64,000 nucleotides of DNA from Iocasia fonsfrigidae (lineage in GTDB: Bacteria; Bacillota; Halanaerobiia; Halanaerobiales; DTU029), in the NCBI RefSeq assembly GCF_017751145.1, contig NZ_CP046640.1:3638137-3702136 (forward strand), given 5' to 3'. The translations under genes and the position numbers were made by a program. This document shows, one piece after another, positions 15,981 through 24,445 of this stretch. Positions within the stretch are counted from its first letter, which is position 1; every line of letters starts with the position of its first letter. Below the pieces are notes generated by a model. It was given only the letters and a program-made list of their open reading frames with translations, did no database searches and was not told where the DNA came from.

Positions 15981-16090
15981 ATCTTTGCCCTTTACTATCC
16001 CTAAATTTACTCGGACTCTGTCCGGCATATTTCTTAAAAATGCGGCTGAAATAGGCCGGTTCCAGATAACCTATCTTTTTTGATTTCCAA
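15979..16090 (-). pseudogene. Remnant of an AraC-family regulator (C-terminal helix-turn-helix only)
   Basis: About 37 codons encode KKIGYLEPAYFSRIFKKYAG followed by QSPSKFRDS and a stop, the hallmark of the last AraC-type helix-turn-helix. Upstream coding sequence is gone and I see no start. It is a decayed or truncated gene at the edge of the duplicated segment. Confidence 0.75.
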
Positions 16091-16229
16091 GCCTGCTACC
16101 CCTATTACTTACCAGTATTTATTTGTAATTTTCTCAATCAATTAAATTTAAACACTTTTCGAAAATATTTCCCATGTAGAAATGAGGTCTATTATTTATA
16201 CTTTTTTCCATCCCTATAAAACCCTATAA

Positions 16230-16248
16230 GACCGGCAGAATGCCGGCC
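16230..16248 (-). terminator. Hairpin after the RbsD/FucU-family gene
   Basis: CCGGCA-GAA-TGCCGG with flanking pairs, located 27-45 bases past the last gene of the ribose-type operon. The following minus-strand sequence is only partly T-rich, so termination efficiency is uncertain. Confidence 0.5.
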
Positions 16249-16274
16249 CTATATATTATAAATCCTATTTACAA

Positions 16275-16691
16275 TTATACTACACCTATTGTTAACAAAA
16301 TATTTGCATAAACCCTCTGTTCACCACTTACAATTACCAGACATAAGTCATCATTTTCCACACACTGATCATAAAAATCAAAACGCTTTTCCTTATTAAA
16401 ACCTACTTCTGAACCCAGGCATTCCTTAAATTCAAGGAATATCTCCGGCTCTTCACCCTCCCCAGGTTCCATAACTGTAACAGACTCGATACTAATTGTT
16501 TTATTTAATACATCAAGTATATCTGTCACCTTCACTAAACCCGGAGTCAGATTTAAGTAAACAGTCTCAACCCCCTGTTTAACCTGGGTGCTGGCTGGAT
16601 AATTTCCATCTGTTATTAAGACTTGGGCCCCATGTCCTGCTGCAGCAAGAGCTTGTAATATTCTTGGATGTATTAACTTCGTTTTTAGCAT
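16275..16691 (-). CDS. RbsD/FucU-family sugar mutarotase
   Basis: Interconverts pyranose/furanose or alpha/beta forms of an imported sugar, cytoplasmic. At 138 residues it matches family length. N-terminal LIHPRILQALAAAGHGAQVL holds the conserved catalytic His (GHG), then ITDGNYP with the conserved Asp. The C-terminal VSGEQRVYANILLTIGV is the family closing motif (Tyr and Asn). It follows the permease gene by 8 bases as the last gene of the ABC unit. RbsD and FucU are hard to separate by eye; the MLKT... start and overall pattern lean to FucU. Confidence 0.85.
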   Translation of the reverse strand: MLKTKLIHPRILQALAAAGHGAQVLITDGNYPASTQVKQGVETVYLNLTPGLVKVTDILDVLNKTISIESVTVMEPGEGEEPEIFLEFKECLGSEVGFNKEKRFDFYDQCVENDDLCLVIVSGEQRVYANILLTIGVV

Positions 16692-16699
16692 TAAACCAC

Positions 16700-17686
16700 C
16701 TATTCCTGACTAAAAGATTTTTCGCGTCTTTTTCTATCATAAATTACAGCTACAATTATTATTACACCAATTACAATTCTCTGTACAAATTCAGAGATAT
16801 TTAATAAATTAGCGCCATTCCGTAATACTCCTATTATTAAAGCACCTATAATAGTACCAATAATACTACCTTCCCCACCCAGCAGACTGGTTCCACCAAT
16901 AACTGCTGAAGCAATTGCATCCATCTCATAACCAGTACCTGCTGTTGGCTGGCCCGTTATCAAACGAGAAGACTGAACAACACCGGCCAAACCAGCCATT
17001 AATCCCGAAATACTATAAATAATCATTGTGTACTTATCTACATTAATACCAGATAATAAAGTAGCATCCTTATTACTACCAATGGCATAAGTATACCTAC
17101 CAATCTTGGTTTTACTTAACACAATATGGGCAAGTACTGCCACAACTGTTAATATTACTAGCGGTACAGGAATAATTCCAAACAACCTACCTGCCCCTAA
17201 AAAATCATACTCCGGAGGCAATTGATAAACAGGAATACCACCTGTTAACAGTAAACTTATCCCCCTAGCTATGCCCATCATACCAAGGGTGGCAATAAAA
17301 GCATGTATCTTCCCTTTTGCTGTTATAAATCCATTTATAAAACCAGCAACTAGGCCTGTAATCAATCCTAATAGGATTGCCAGATACATATTTAAACCAT
17401 TTGCCATTGTTAAAGTTGCTACTATACCACTTAAACCCAGTATTGAACCAACAGATAAATCTATACCCGCAGTAATTATAACAAATGTAACACCAATACC
17501 CATCAGGGCAATAACGGTTGTTTGTACACCAATAGCCAGAAGATTATCCACTGTTAGAAAATAAGGGGAGGCAATAGTCAAGATTAAAGATATTATTATT
17601 AACCCCGTAAATGGTATGATTTTTTCTGAAAATTTACTTATAAACAGTTTCAAATCTTTTTTTTCTTCACTCTTTATATTTTCCAT
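16700..17686 (-). CDS. rbsC: Sugar ABC importer permease (RbsC family)
   Basis: Membrane subunit of a ribose-type importer, 328 residues with about 8-10 membrane segments. Family landmarks: ALMGIGVTFVIITAGIDLSVG near residue 60, SNKDATLLSGINVDKY near 205, and GMDAIA-type segment YEMDAIASAVIGGTSLLGGE near 255. The start follows rbsA by 14 bases. The gene symbol reflects family; the transported sugar may not be ribose, given the kinase, polyol dehydrogenase and aldolase encoded next door. Confidence 0.9.
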   Translation of the reverse strand: MENIKSEEKKDLKLFISKFSEKIIPFTGLIIISLILTIASPYFLTVDNLLAIGVQTTVIALMGIGVTFVIITAGIDLSVGSILGLSGIVATLTMANGLNMYLAILLGLITGLVAGFINGFITAKGKIHAFIATLGMMGIARGISLLLTGGIPVYQLPPEYDFLGAGRLFGIIPVPLVILTVVAVLAHIVLSKTKIGRYTYAIGSNKDATLLSGINVDKYTMIIYSISGLMAGLAGVVQSSRLITGQPTAGTGYEMDAIASAVIGGTSLLGGEGSIIGTIIGALIIGVLRNGANLLNISEFVQRIVIGVIIIVAVIYDRKRREKSFSQE

Positions 17687-17700
17687 TTTTATCCTCCTCT

Positions 17701-19191
17701 TTAAGACATATTCCTGGTAGCATATTTCATAATCTTTTCCTGAGTAGCCTCACTACCATCAATCTCTCCAGTCATCACACCATTAGACATGACTACTATT
17801 CTATCACTCATAGCAAGTATTTCTGGTAAATATGATGAAACCATTATTATAGCAGTACCCTGTTCAGCTAACATATTCATTACCTTAAATATCTCACGTT
17901 TAGCGCCTACATCTATCCCCCGTGTCGGTTCATCAAAGAACAATATCTCAGATTTACTGCACAGCCATTTGGAAATAACTACTTTTTGCTGGTTACCTCC
18001 ACTTAAAAATTTAACCTTCTGGTTCAGTGAAGGGGTTTTAATCTTTAACTCATCTTTATACTTAGCAGCAATCCTTCTTTCTTCCTGTTTATAGATCAAA
18101 CCATGTCTTATATAATTATCTAAGGTACTAAGACTAATATTCTCATCAACAGCCAAATCCAGAGCCAGCCCCTGTTCCTTTCTACTTTCTGGAACTAAAC
18201 CAATACCATATTCTATAGCATCTTTAGGTGAATTTATCTTAACTTCTTTATTGTCTACATAAATTTTACCAGTTGTAATGGGATCAACCCCAAAAATAGC
18301 CCGGAGAATCTCGGTGCGACCTGAACCAACCAGCCCGGCAATCCCAAGTATTTCACCTTCTCTAACTGAAAAAGACACCTTACTAATCACATTCCGGCGT
18401 GAAAGGTTTTCTACCCTTAGTTTTTCCGAACCTATCTTGACATTACGTTTAGGATATAATTCCTTAATTTCTCTACCTACCATTAACTCAATTAATCTAT
18501 CAGGATCTGTTGAAGCCGCTACAGTATCTATTTTCCGACCATCCCTGAGAATCGTCACCTGGTCTCCAACCTGTTTTATCTCTTCTAACAAATGCGAGAT
18601 ATAGATTATTGACCTACCTTCACTCTTTAATTGTCTAATAATATCAAATAGTATATTCTTTTCTTCTGCAGTCAGGGCAGCTGTTGGTTCATCCATAATT
18701 ATTACCTGGGCATTTATTGATACAGCCTTAGCAATTTCAACCATCTGCTGATAGGCTACACTCAAGTTTTTAACCTTTTCTTTAGGAGAAATATTAACAT
18801 TTAATCTATCCAGTATTTTCCGGGTTTGCCGATACATTTCTTTATCATCTAATAAAATATTACTGCTAGATTCTCTTCCCAGGAAAATATTCTCCTGCAC
18901 AGTCAGGTGTGGGGCAAGATTAAATTCCTGGTATATCATACTTATTCCTAAGTCCATAGCATGCCGTGGGTTTTCCAGGTTTATCTCTTTACCATTTAAA
19001 AATATTTTCCCACTACTTTTCTGGTAAGCACCAGTTAAAACCTTCATTAAGGTAGATTTACCAGCACCATTCTCACCTAATAAGACATGAATTTCTCCTT
19101 TTTTTACCTCCAGATCAACATTATCTAGTGCCAGAACCCCAGGAAACTGTTTTGTGATATTTTTCATATTTATAACTAAATTATCACTCAA
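17701..19191 (-). CDS. rbsA: Sugar ABC importer, double ATPase (RbsA family)
   Basis: Energises the importer; 496 residues with two nucleotide-binding halves. The first half is canonical: Walker A GENGAGKST, signature near LSVAYQQMVEIAKA, Walker B VIIMDEPTAAL. The second half shows the family's natural degeneracy: GLVGSGRTE in place of Walker A, but a good signature LSGGNQQKVVISKWL and ILFFDEPTRGIDVGAK. It lies between the rbsB-like gene (with a hairpin in between) and rbsC. Compare the pseudo-ATPase in the sensor kinase at 1661-3496, which keeps fewer catalytic residues. Confidence 0.93.
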   Translation of the reverse strand: MSDNLVINMKNITKQFPGVLALDNVDLEVKKGEIHVLLGENGAGKSTLMKVLTGAYQKSSGKIFLNGKEINLENPRHAMDLGISMIYQEFNLAPHLTVQENIFLGRESSSNILLDDKEMYRQTRKILDRLNVNISPKEKVKNLSVAYQQMVEIAKAVSINAQVIIMDEPTAALTAEEKNILFDIIRQLKSEGRSIIYISHLLEEIKQVGDQVTILRDGRKIDTVAASTDPDRLIELMVGREIKELYPKRNVKIGSEKLRVENLSRRNVISKVSFSVREGEILGIAGLVGSGRTEILRAIFGVDPITTGKIYVDNKEVKINSPKDAIEYGIGLVPESRKEQGLALDLAVDENISLSTLDNYIRHGLIYKQEERRIAAKYKDELKIKTPSLNQKVKFLSGGNQQKVVISKWLCSKSEILFFDEPTRGIDVGAKREIFKVMNMLAEQGTAIIMVSSYLPEILAMSDRIVVMSNGVMTGEIDGSEATQEKIMKYATRNMS

Positions 19192-19216
19192 TATAATCCC
19201 CCTTTCTTAATAAGTA

Positions 19217-19248
19217 GTGTATCTACACCTAGTTTTGTGTAGATACAC
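19217..19248. promoter_or_regulatory. Hairpin between the binding-protein gene and rbsA
   Basis: Perfect 12-bp stem GTGTATCTACAC (19217-19228) / GTGTAGATACAC (19237-19248), loop of 8. It sits directly after the binding-protein stop. It has the same placement as the hairpins at 12229 and 31321. Confidence 0.75.
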
Positions 19249-19271
19249 ATTAAATCAATTATCCTTTCACT

Positions 19272-20222
19272 TTATTCGTTTGGGAATAATACTTTATGAA
19301 CTACCGGGTCATTTAAATTACTTCTGGTAGCAACTATCGAACCTGTATCAACAAATTCAGGGATATCTTCTCCATTTATGGCCTTAATAGCATACTGTAC
19401 CCCCAGATAACCCATCTGATAAGGACGTTGTACTACTAAAGCATCTACTGAACCTTCTTTTAACTGTTTAATTAAAGTATCTCCACTATCAAAACTAACC
19501 AGGACAACATCATCTTCTAAACCCCTTGACTTCAAGGCTCTACCAGCACCAACACCACCAGGTAGATTGGCTGCAAAAATTGCCTTCAAATTAGGGTTAG
19601 CTGTTAACATATTTTCCGTAACCTGCATTGCTGTAGCTATATCAGCCTGGGAATACTGTGTAGCTACTACTTCTAAGCCAGGGTATTTTTCTAAACCATC
19701 TTTAAAACCGTTTTCTCTGGCCATTGAAGTAGCAGCACCAGCTACAAAAGGTATAACACCTACCTCACCCTCTTCACCAGTAAGAATTGCTAAAATATCT
19801 GCTGCCTTCATGGCAGCCTTTTCATTATCTGTTGATACATGAGCCATAACAACACTATCATCTGCTACCCCAGAATCTATAGTAATAACAGGTATCCCTT
19901 TATTTTGAGCCTTTTTAAGGGGAGGAACCAGGGCATTGGCATCAGTAGCTGCCATAACTATGGCATCGACATTTTTGATAACATTATTTTCGATTACATT
20001 TACCTGTTTAGCAATATCAGTCTCTTTTTGGGGTCCCTGCCAGACAATGTTTGCCCCAAATTCTTCAGCAGCTGCCTCAGCACCAGCTTTAACTACCAAC
20101 CAGTATGGTGAATCAGTACCCTTTGGTGACACAAGGATTGTGGGCTTTCCCGCCAGAACATGCCCACTAACAGCCAATACTAAAACCAACAACAATGAAA
20201 CAATTAAATTTCTTTTACTCAT
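19272..20222 (-). CDS. rbsB: Sugar ABC importer, periplasmic binding protein (RbsB family)
   Basis: Receptor of the importer, 316 residues. Signal peptide MSKRNLIVSLLLVLVLAVSG...LAG, cleaved near residue 25, with no Cys. The mature protein begins KPTILVSPKGTDSPYW and includes VDAIVMAATDANALVPPL, IPVITIDSGV, HVSTDNEKAA and FAANLPGGVGAGRAL, all typical of the ribose/galactose cluster. AAAGGAGG lies before the ATG. It is separated by 228 bp from the aldo/keto reductase gene upstream, with a possible separate leader. The sugar is unknown; a polyol or rare ketose fits the neighbouring enzymes. Confidence 0.92.
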   Translation of the reverse strand: MSKRNLIVSLLLVLVLAVSGHVLAGKPTILVSPKGTDSPYWLVVKAGAEAAAEEFGANIVWQGPQKETDIAKQVNVIENNVIKNVDAIVMAATDANALVPPLKKAQNKGIPVITIDSGVADDSVVMAHVSTDNEKAAMKAADILAILTGEEGEVGVIPFVAGAATSMARENGFKDGLEKYPGLEVVATQYSQADIATAMQVTENMLTANPNLKAIFAANLPGGVGAGRALKSRGLEDDVVLVSFDSGDTLIKQLKEGSVDALVVQRPYQMGYLGVQYAIKAINGEDIPEFVDTGSIVATRSNLNDPVVHKVLFPNE

Positions 20223-20287
20223 AGATTAAATCCTCCTTTAAATTTTAGACTAGACTATTCCTAAAACCTGACCATAAACCTGTCCTT

Positions 20288-20300
20288 GATCACCTCCTTT
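20288..20300 (-). promoter_or_regulatory. Perfect anti-16S sequence without a start codon in the rbsB leader
   Basis: AAAGGAGGTGATC on the minus strand can pair with 13 bases of the 16S rRNA 3' end, yet no start codon stands at usable distance. It lies 66 bases before the rbsB start, inside a hairpin formed by AACCTGT and ACAGGTT. A stabilising (STAB-SD-like) site is one explanation. The rest of 20223-20450 shows only A/T-rich promoter-like DNA. Confidence 0.5.
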
Positions 20301-20450
20301 AATTTAATCTTAAATAACAGGTTCTTTAATTATCACCCTTTAAAAAATAGCTTTTCACAATAATAAGCACATTTTATACAGTTATAATTTTATCGATTTT
20401 TATCAAAACAAACCAGTATAGTAGAGAAATATTATCAAGAAAATACTAAC

Positions 20451-21482
20451 TTATTTTGTAATCTCACCATCTAGATCCCATATGTCTCTCCAATCATTCG
20501 CTCCTTCCCAAAGGAAAACCTGACCCTTAATGAGGCGACAATTCTTATTAATCCCTGCAATCTCTTTCATTTCCTCTTCACTAAGTGGGTCTTCTACTGT
20601 ACAGCGAAGATTACTCAAATATTCATTCCGGTGAATTGAAAATGGTATCGGTACCTGCCCCCGCTGTACTGCCCATTTAACACAAATTACAGCAGGATGT
20701 ACCTTATGTTTTTCAGCTATCTTAACAATAACCGGGTCCTCTATATCAACTGTATCATTTTCTGTTTTATCACGGTCAGGACGGGTTGGTGAACCAATCG
20801 GTGTAAAACCTATTGGCAATATTTCATTGTCCTTACAAAAGTTAAAGAACTCAGGCTGTTGAAAATGGGGATGCAGCTCCATCTCATTACAAGCCGGTTT
20901 GATTTCAGCATCTCTCAATAGGAGTTTCATTTTAGGGATGGTCATATTAGAAGTACCAATATGTTTTACTAACCCTTTTTTCACCAGTTTCTCCATTTCA
21001 CGCCAGGTCTCCATAAAATGCTCATGGATATAAGGTTCAGCATCCGGGTCCCGGGAATCAACACTTACCCCTGGTGCATGGTGGTTGGGAAAAGGCCAGT
21101 GAACAAGATATAAATCAAGATAGTCTAACTGCAAATCCTTAAGTGATTTTTCACAGGCTGGAATTACATTACCTTTACCATGACTATTATTCCATAACTT
21201 AGAAGTAATCCACAGCTCTTCCCTGTCCAACACCTCCAATATTTCCTTTAATGACTCACCAATCAGATCCTCATTATGATAAGCAGCAGCACAATCAAAA
21301 TGTCTGTACCCCACTGCTGCAGCACCCTTAACAGCTTCAGCGATATCTCCAGCACTAAAACGGTCAGAACCATAGGTGCCCATTCCAACACCAGGTATTT
21401 TATCACCATCATACAAAGTCCTTTGAGGAACCTTATTGGGGTCAACCCCCTCCTCAGCAATTCTAAATCTTTCTGTAGTCAT
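20451..21482 (-). CDS. Aldo/keto reductase
   Basis: NADPH-type sugar or aldehyde reductase, about 343 residues. I start it at the ATG at 21482 behind GGAGGG; a longer frame to 21518 would overlap the PfkB gene. The catalytic tetrad is visible: Asp in HFDCAAAYHNE with the Tyr four residues on, Lys in ITSKLW, His in LYLVHWPFPNH. Other family marks are IGTSNMTIPKMKLLL and CNEMELHPHFQQ. Eighteen bases after the PfkB stop, it is part of the same operon. It may reduce an aldose to a polyol, or act on a side product; direction unknown. Confidence 0.9.
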   Translation of the reverse strand: MTTERFRIAEEGVDPNKVPQRTLYDGDKIPGVGMGTYGSDRFSAGDIAEAVKGAAAVGYRHFDCAAAYHNEDLIGESLKEILEVLDREELWITSKLWNNSHGKGNVIPACEKSLKDLQLDYLDLYLVHWPFPNHHAPGVSVDSRDPDAEPYIHEHFMETWREMEKLVKKGLVKHIGTSNMTIPKMKLLLRDAEIKPACNEMELHPHFQQPEFFNFCKDNEILPIGFTPIGSPTRPDRDKTENDTVDIEDPVIVKIAEKHKVHPAVICVKWAVQRGQVPIPFSIHRNEYLSNLRCTVEDPLSEEEMKEIAGINKNCRLIKGQVFLWEGANDWRDIWDLDGEITK

Positions 21483-21499
21483 ATCTATCCCTCCATTTT

Positions 21500-22432
21500 T
21501 TAATTTACCTCTACACATTCTATTTCTTCAAAATAATCATCAACTAACTCTTTAGAAACCATTCCCGTCTTAAAAAATTGAGTATTTGCTGCCCCACAGG
21601 CCATCCCCAGTTTTATAACATCAATTAGCGCTCTCCCCTGACTTAAAGCAACAGCACAACCTGCTATAAAAGAATCACCTGAACCAACAGTATTCTTGAC
21701 TTTTAACAGAGGCCCTTTAAAATGATAAACCTGTTTTTTAATTACAGTTAGACACCCATTTCTCCCTAAAGAAATGACAGGCAGTTCAATACCCTGCTTC
21801 TTGAACTCCCATAAAACACCTATATAATCACTTATGTCTGAAAGCCTTTGGCCAGCAATCTGTTCAACCTCATCCTGATTTGGTTTTATCATATAGGGAA
21901 TAGACTTAATCCCCTCTACCAGGTATTCTCCACTACTATCCAGTATAAATTTCTTATCTCTACTTTTAGCAATATTAATCAAAATTTTATAGAAATCAAC
22001 CGGAATACCTTCCGGCAGACTCCCTGAAGCTGTAACAACATCAACTCCATCCAGTAATTTATTATAGTGTTCCAGAAAATTTTCAAGTTCCTGCCTGCTT
22101 ACAATTGGACCATTTTCTAAGATTTCTGTTGAAGTAGTATTTTTCTGGTCTGTGATATTAATACAAATTCGGGTCTCACCTGTAATCTCCATAAATTCAC
22201 TTATAATCCCCCGTTTTTGAACCTCTTTACTAATAAATTGTCCATTATTTCCACCCAGCAGTCCGGCAGCAGTAACAGATTCTCCCAACAAATATGCCAC
22301 CCTGGCTACATTTAATCCTTTACCACCAGCAGTGGCTGTCATATCCCTGGGCCGAAAAACAGCATCAACTGCAAAATCATCTACCGAATAAACCTTATCT
22401 ATGGCTGGATTCATTGTAATGGCTAACAACAT
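21500..22432 (-). CDS. PfkB-family phosphofructokinase/tagatose-6-phosphate kinase (FruK/LacC type)
   Basis: Phosphorylates a ketose phosphate to the bisphosphate, cytoplasmic, 310 residues. The N-terminal signature TMNPAIDKVYSV is typical of 1-phosphofructokinase and LacC. AGGKGLNVARVAYLLGE is PfkB signature 1; the catalytic-base region VKNTVGSGDSFIAGCAVAL is signature 2 (Asp of GSGDS). The start overlaps the aldolase gene by 10 bp, so translation is coupled. Together with the aldolase it would convert a phosphorylated ketose to two trioses. Confidence 0.9.
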   Translation of the reverse strand: MLLAITMNPAIDKVYSVDDFAVDAVFRPRDMTATAGGKGLNVARVAYLLGESVTAAGLLGGNNGQFISKEVQKRGIISEFMEITGETRICINITDQKNTTSTEILENGPIVSRQELENFLEHYNKLLDGVDVVTASGSLPEGIPVDFYKILINIAKSRDKKFILDSSGEYLVEGIKSIPYMIKPNQDEVEQIAGQRLSDISDYIGVLWEFKKQGIELPVISLGRNGCLTVIKKQVYHFKGPLLKVKNTVGSGDSFIAGCAVALSQGRALIDVIKLGMACGAANTQFFKTGMVSKELVDDYFEEIECVEVN

Positions 22433-23304
22433 TCATATTCCTCCAGTGTGTTTAATAACTTATTAGAACTGCAGAGCCTTATCTTTTCTTTAACCACCTT
22501 CTTAACAGCCTCTCTACCTAAACCCAGATATTTACGAGGGTCATTCCCTTCTGGATTGTCAGCAAAATAATTCTGAATTGACCGGGCCAGAGGTATTTTT
22601 AGTTCAGTAGCTATATTTACTTTAGATATCCCCCGTTTAATTGCCTCACGGACACTATCAGCAGGCACGCCTGATGCCCCGTGTAGGACAAGAGGAATAT
22701 CAACCAGTTCTTTGATAGCTGATAACCTATCAAAATCAAGTTTAGGTTCCCCCTGATACATACCATGAGCAGTTCCAATAGCAATAGCCAAGGTATCGAT
22801 ACCAGTAGTCTCCATAAAATCTTTAGCCTCTGCTGGTATTGTTAATGAAGCCTCCCTTTCATCTACACTTAAATCATCCTCTGTCCCACCGATCCTACCT
22901 ATCTCTGCCTCCACAGCTACACCCACAGCATGGGCCATTTTAACAACCTCTTTTACCAGAGAAACATTCTCCTCATATGGTAATTTTGCTGCATCAATCA
23001 TCACTGAAGTATACCCATTCCTTAAGGCCTGGGCAATCACCTCATAGGATGAACAGTGATCAAGATGAAGTGCTATCGGGATATTTACCTCAGTAGCAAT
23101 GGTTTTAACAATATTGGCAATACACGAAACCCCTGCATGCCTTAAGGTGCCAGGAGTAGTAGCTATCATTACTGGAGATTTCTCCTCAACTGCTGCCTCG
23201 ATCACCCCCTGAACTGTTTCCATATTATGAATATTAAAAGCTGGAATAGCTATACTATTTTTTTGAGCTTGTTTTATAAGATATAACGGATTAACTAAAG
23301 ACAT
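22423..23304 (-). CDS. Class II (zinc) ketose-bisphosphate aldolase, GatY/KbaY/FbaA family
   Basis: Cleaves a ketose 1,6-bisphosphate into dihydroxyacetone phosphate and glyceraldehyde phosphate. The 293 residues include the catalytic Asp/zinc His pair in IALHLDHCSS, the second zinc His in AIAIGTAHGMYQGEPKLDF and the third in PLVLHGASGV, then KVNIATELK. Length and sequence resemble tagatose-bisphosphate aldolase catalytic subunits (GatY/KbaY) as much as FbaA. It lies 31 bases after the zinc dehydrogenase gene and overlaps the PfkB gene. Confidence 0.9.
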   Translation of the reverse strand: MSLVNPLYLIKQAQKNSIAIPAFNIHNMETVQGVIEAAVEEKSPVMIATTPGTLRHAGVSCIANIVKTIATEVNIPIALHLDHCSSYEVIAQALRNGYTSVMIDAAKLPYEENVSLVKEVVKMAHAVGVAVEAEIGRIGGTEDDLSVDEREASLTIPAEAKDFMETTGIDTLAIAIGTAHGMYQGEPKLDFDRLSAIKELVDIPLVLHGASGVPADSVREAIKRGISKVNIATELKIPLARSIQNYFADNPEGNDPRKYLGLGREAVKKVVKEKIRLCSSNKLLNTLEEYECC

Positions 23305-23335
23305 CTTATTCCTCCCCTTTAAAAACTAAAATTAA

Positions 23336-24376
23336 TTATACCTCTAACATAACCTTTCCCTTTATCTTTCCCTGGTCTATATCCTCAAAAGCAGTCCAGA
23401 TTTCCTTTAGTGGTATTACCCTATCTAAGAGTTTTTCGATCCTTATTTTCTTTTTTCCCAGGTAATAAGCACCCAGTGTCCATTCTTTACCAGGGAATGG
23501 TGCTGAATAAGACATCCAGGAACCCCTGACCGTTAATTCCTTTCTATTTAAATACTCAAACTGTTCCGGGGTAATCTTAAAAGCAGTATGTGGTGTACCA
23601 ATATACATTACACTCCCCTTATTAGCTGCTATCTCCAGACATAAAAGCTCAGTCTGTGGTACCCCTGCTGTCTCTAAAACCATCTCAAATCCATTACCAT
23701 CGGTAATATCATTTACCCTCTCCCGGAAATTTTTATTCCTTGTATTAATTAGATAATCTGCGCCCAGCTCTTCAGCTAATGCCAGTTTATCTTCATCGAT
23801 ATCAAAAACAGTTATCTCTTTGGCACCCATAATTTTAGCAGCCTGTAATGTTAGTAACCCAATTGTCCCCATTCCGGTAATAGCAACACTGGTCATAGGT
23901 TTAAAGTCCATCAAAAATAGACCGTGTAGGGCTACAGTAATCGGCTCCAGGAAAGCCCCCTGAACATATGATACCCCTTCCGGTAGTTTAACAAGATTCA
24001 TTTCAGGAACCTTAACATATTCAGCCCAGGTCCCAAATTCCCTGGAACCAATAAAGCTATAGTTATTACATAAAGCAAAATCCCCTTTTAAACAACTCTC
24101 ACACTGATGACAGGGTTTTAATGGGGCCGCAGTAACTCGATCACCCTTTATGAAGTCAGCCCTCACACCCCTTCCTATCTCTGCTATTTCCCCTGCAAAT
24201 TCATGTCCAAATACATTAGGGTAGTAATGTGATGCGTCACCCAGGACCCTGGGCAGATCTGAACCACAGATACCTGTTGCTTTAACCCTGATTAAAACCT
24301 CATGTTCATTAATTTCAGGTCTACTGATCTCTTCATACCGCAAATCCCTCTTCCCATGTAATACCGCTGCCTTCAT
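23336..24376 (-). CDS. Zinc-dependent polyol dehydrogenase (medium-chain, GatD/sorbitol dehydrogenase type)
   Basis: Oxidises a polyol or polyol phosphate to the ketose with NAD(P); 346 residues. Catalytic zinc ligands are Cys in ATGICGSDL (about 38) and His-Glu in GHEFAGEIAEIG (about 59). The structural zinc site is CHQCESCLKGDFALC. The Rossmann fold is ITGMGTIGLLTLQAAKIMGA near 170, with VFDIDEDK after it. The setting between an FGGY kinase and an aldolase/PfkB pair fits a polyol pathway. It resembles galactitol-1-phosphate dehydrogenase, but the substrate cannot be fixed by eye. Confidence 0.9.
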   Translation of the reverse strand: MKAAVLHGKRDLRYEEISRPEINEHEVLIRVKATGICGSDLPRVLGDASHYYPNVFGHEFAGEIAEIGRGVRADFIKGDRVTAAPLKPCHQCESCLKGDFALCNNYSFIGSREFGTWAEYVKVPEMNLVKLPEGVSYVQGAFLEPITVALHGLFLMDFKPMTSVAITGMGTIGLLTLQAAKIMGAKEITVFDIDEDKLALAEELGADYLINTRNKNFRERVNDITDGNGFEMVLETAGVPQTELLCLEIAANKGSVMYIGTPHTAFKITPEQFEYLNRKELTVRGSWMSYSAPFPGKEWTLGAYYLGKKKIRIEKLLDRVIPLKEIWTAFEDIDQGKIKGKVMLEV

Positions 24377-24445
24377 TATTAATTAACCTCCCATTTTGAG
24401 AAATAAAATAATATTCTTAATATCTGAATAAAACTTTGATATAAA

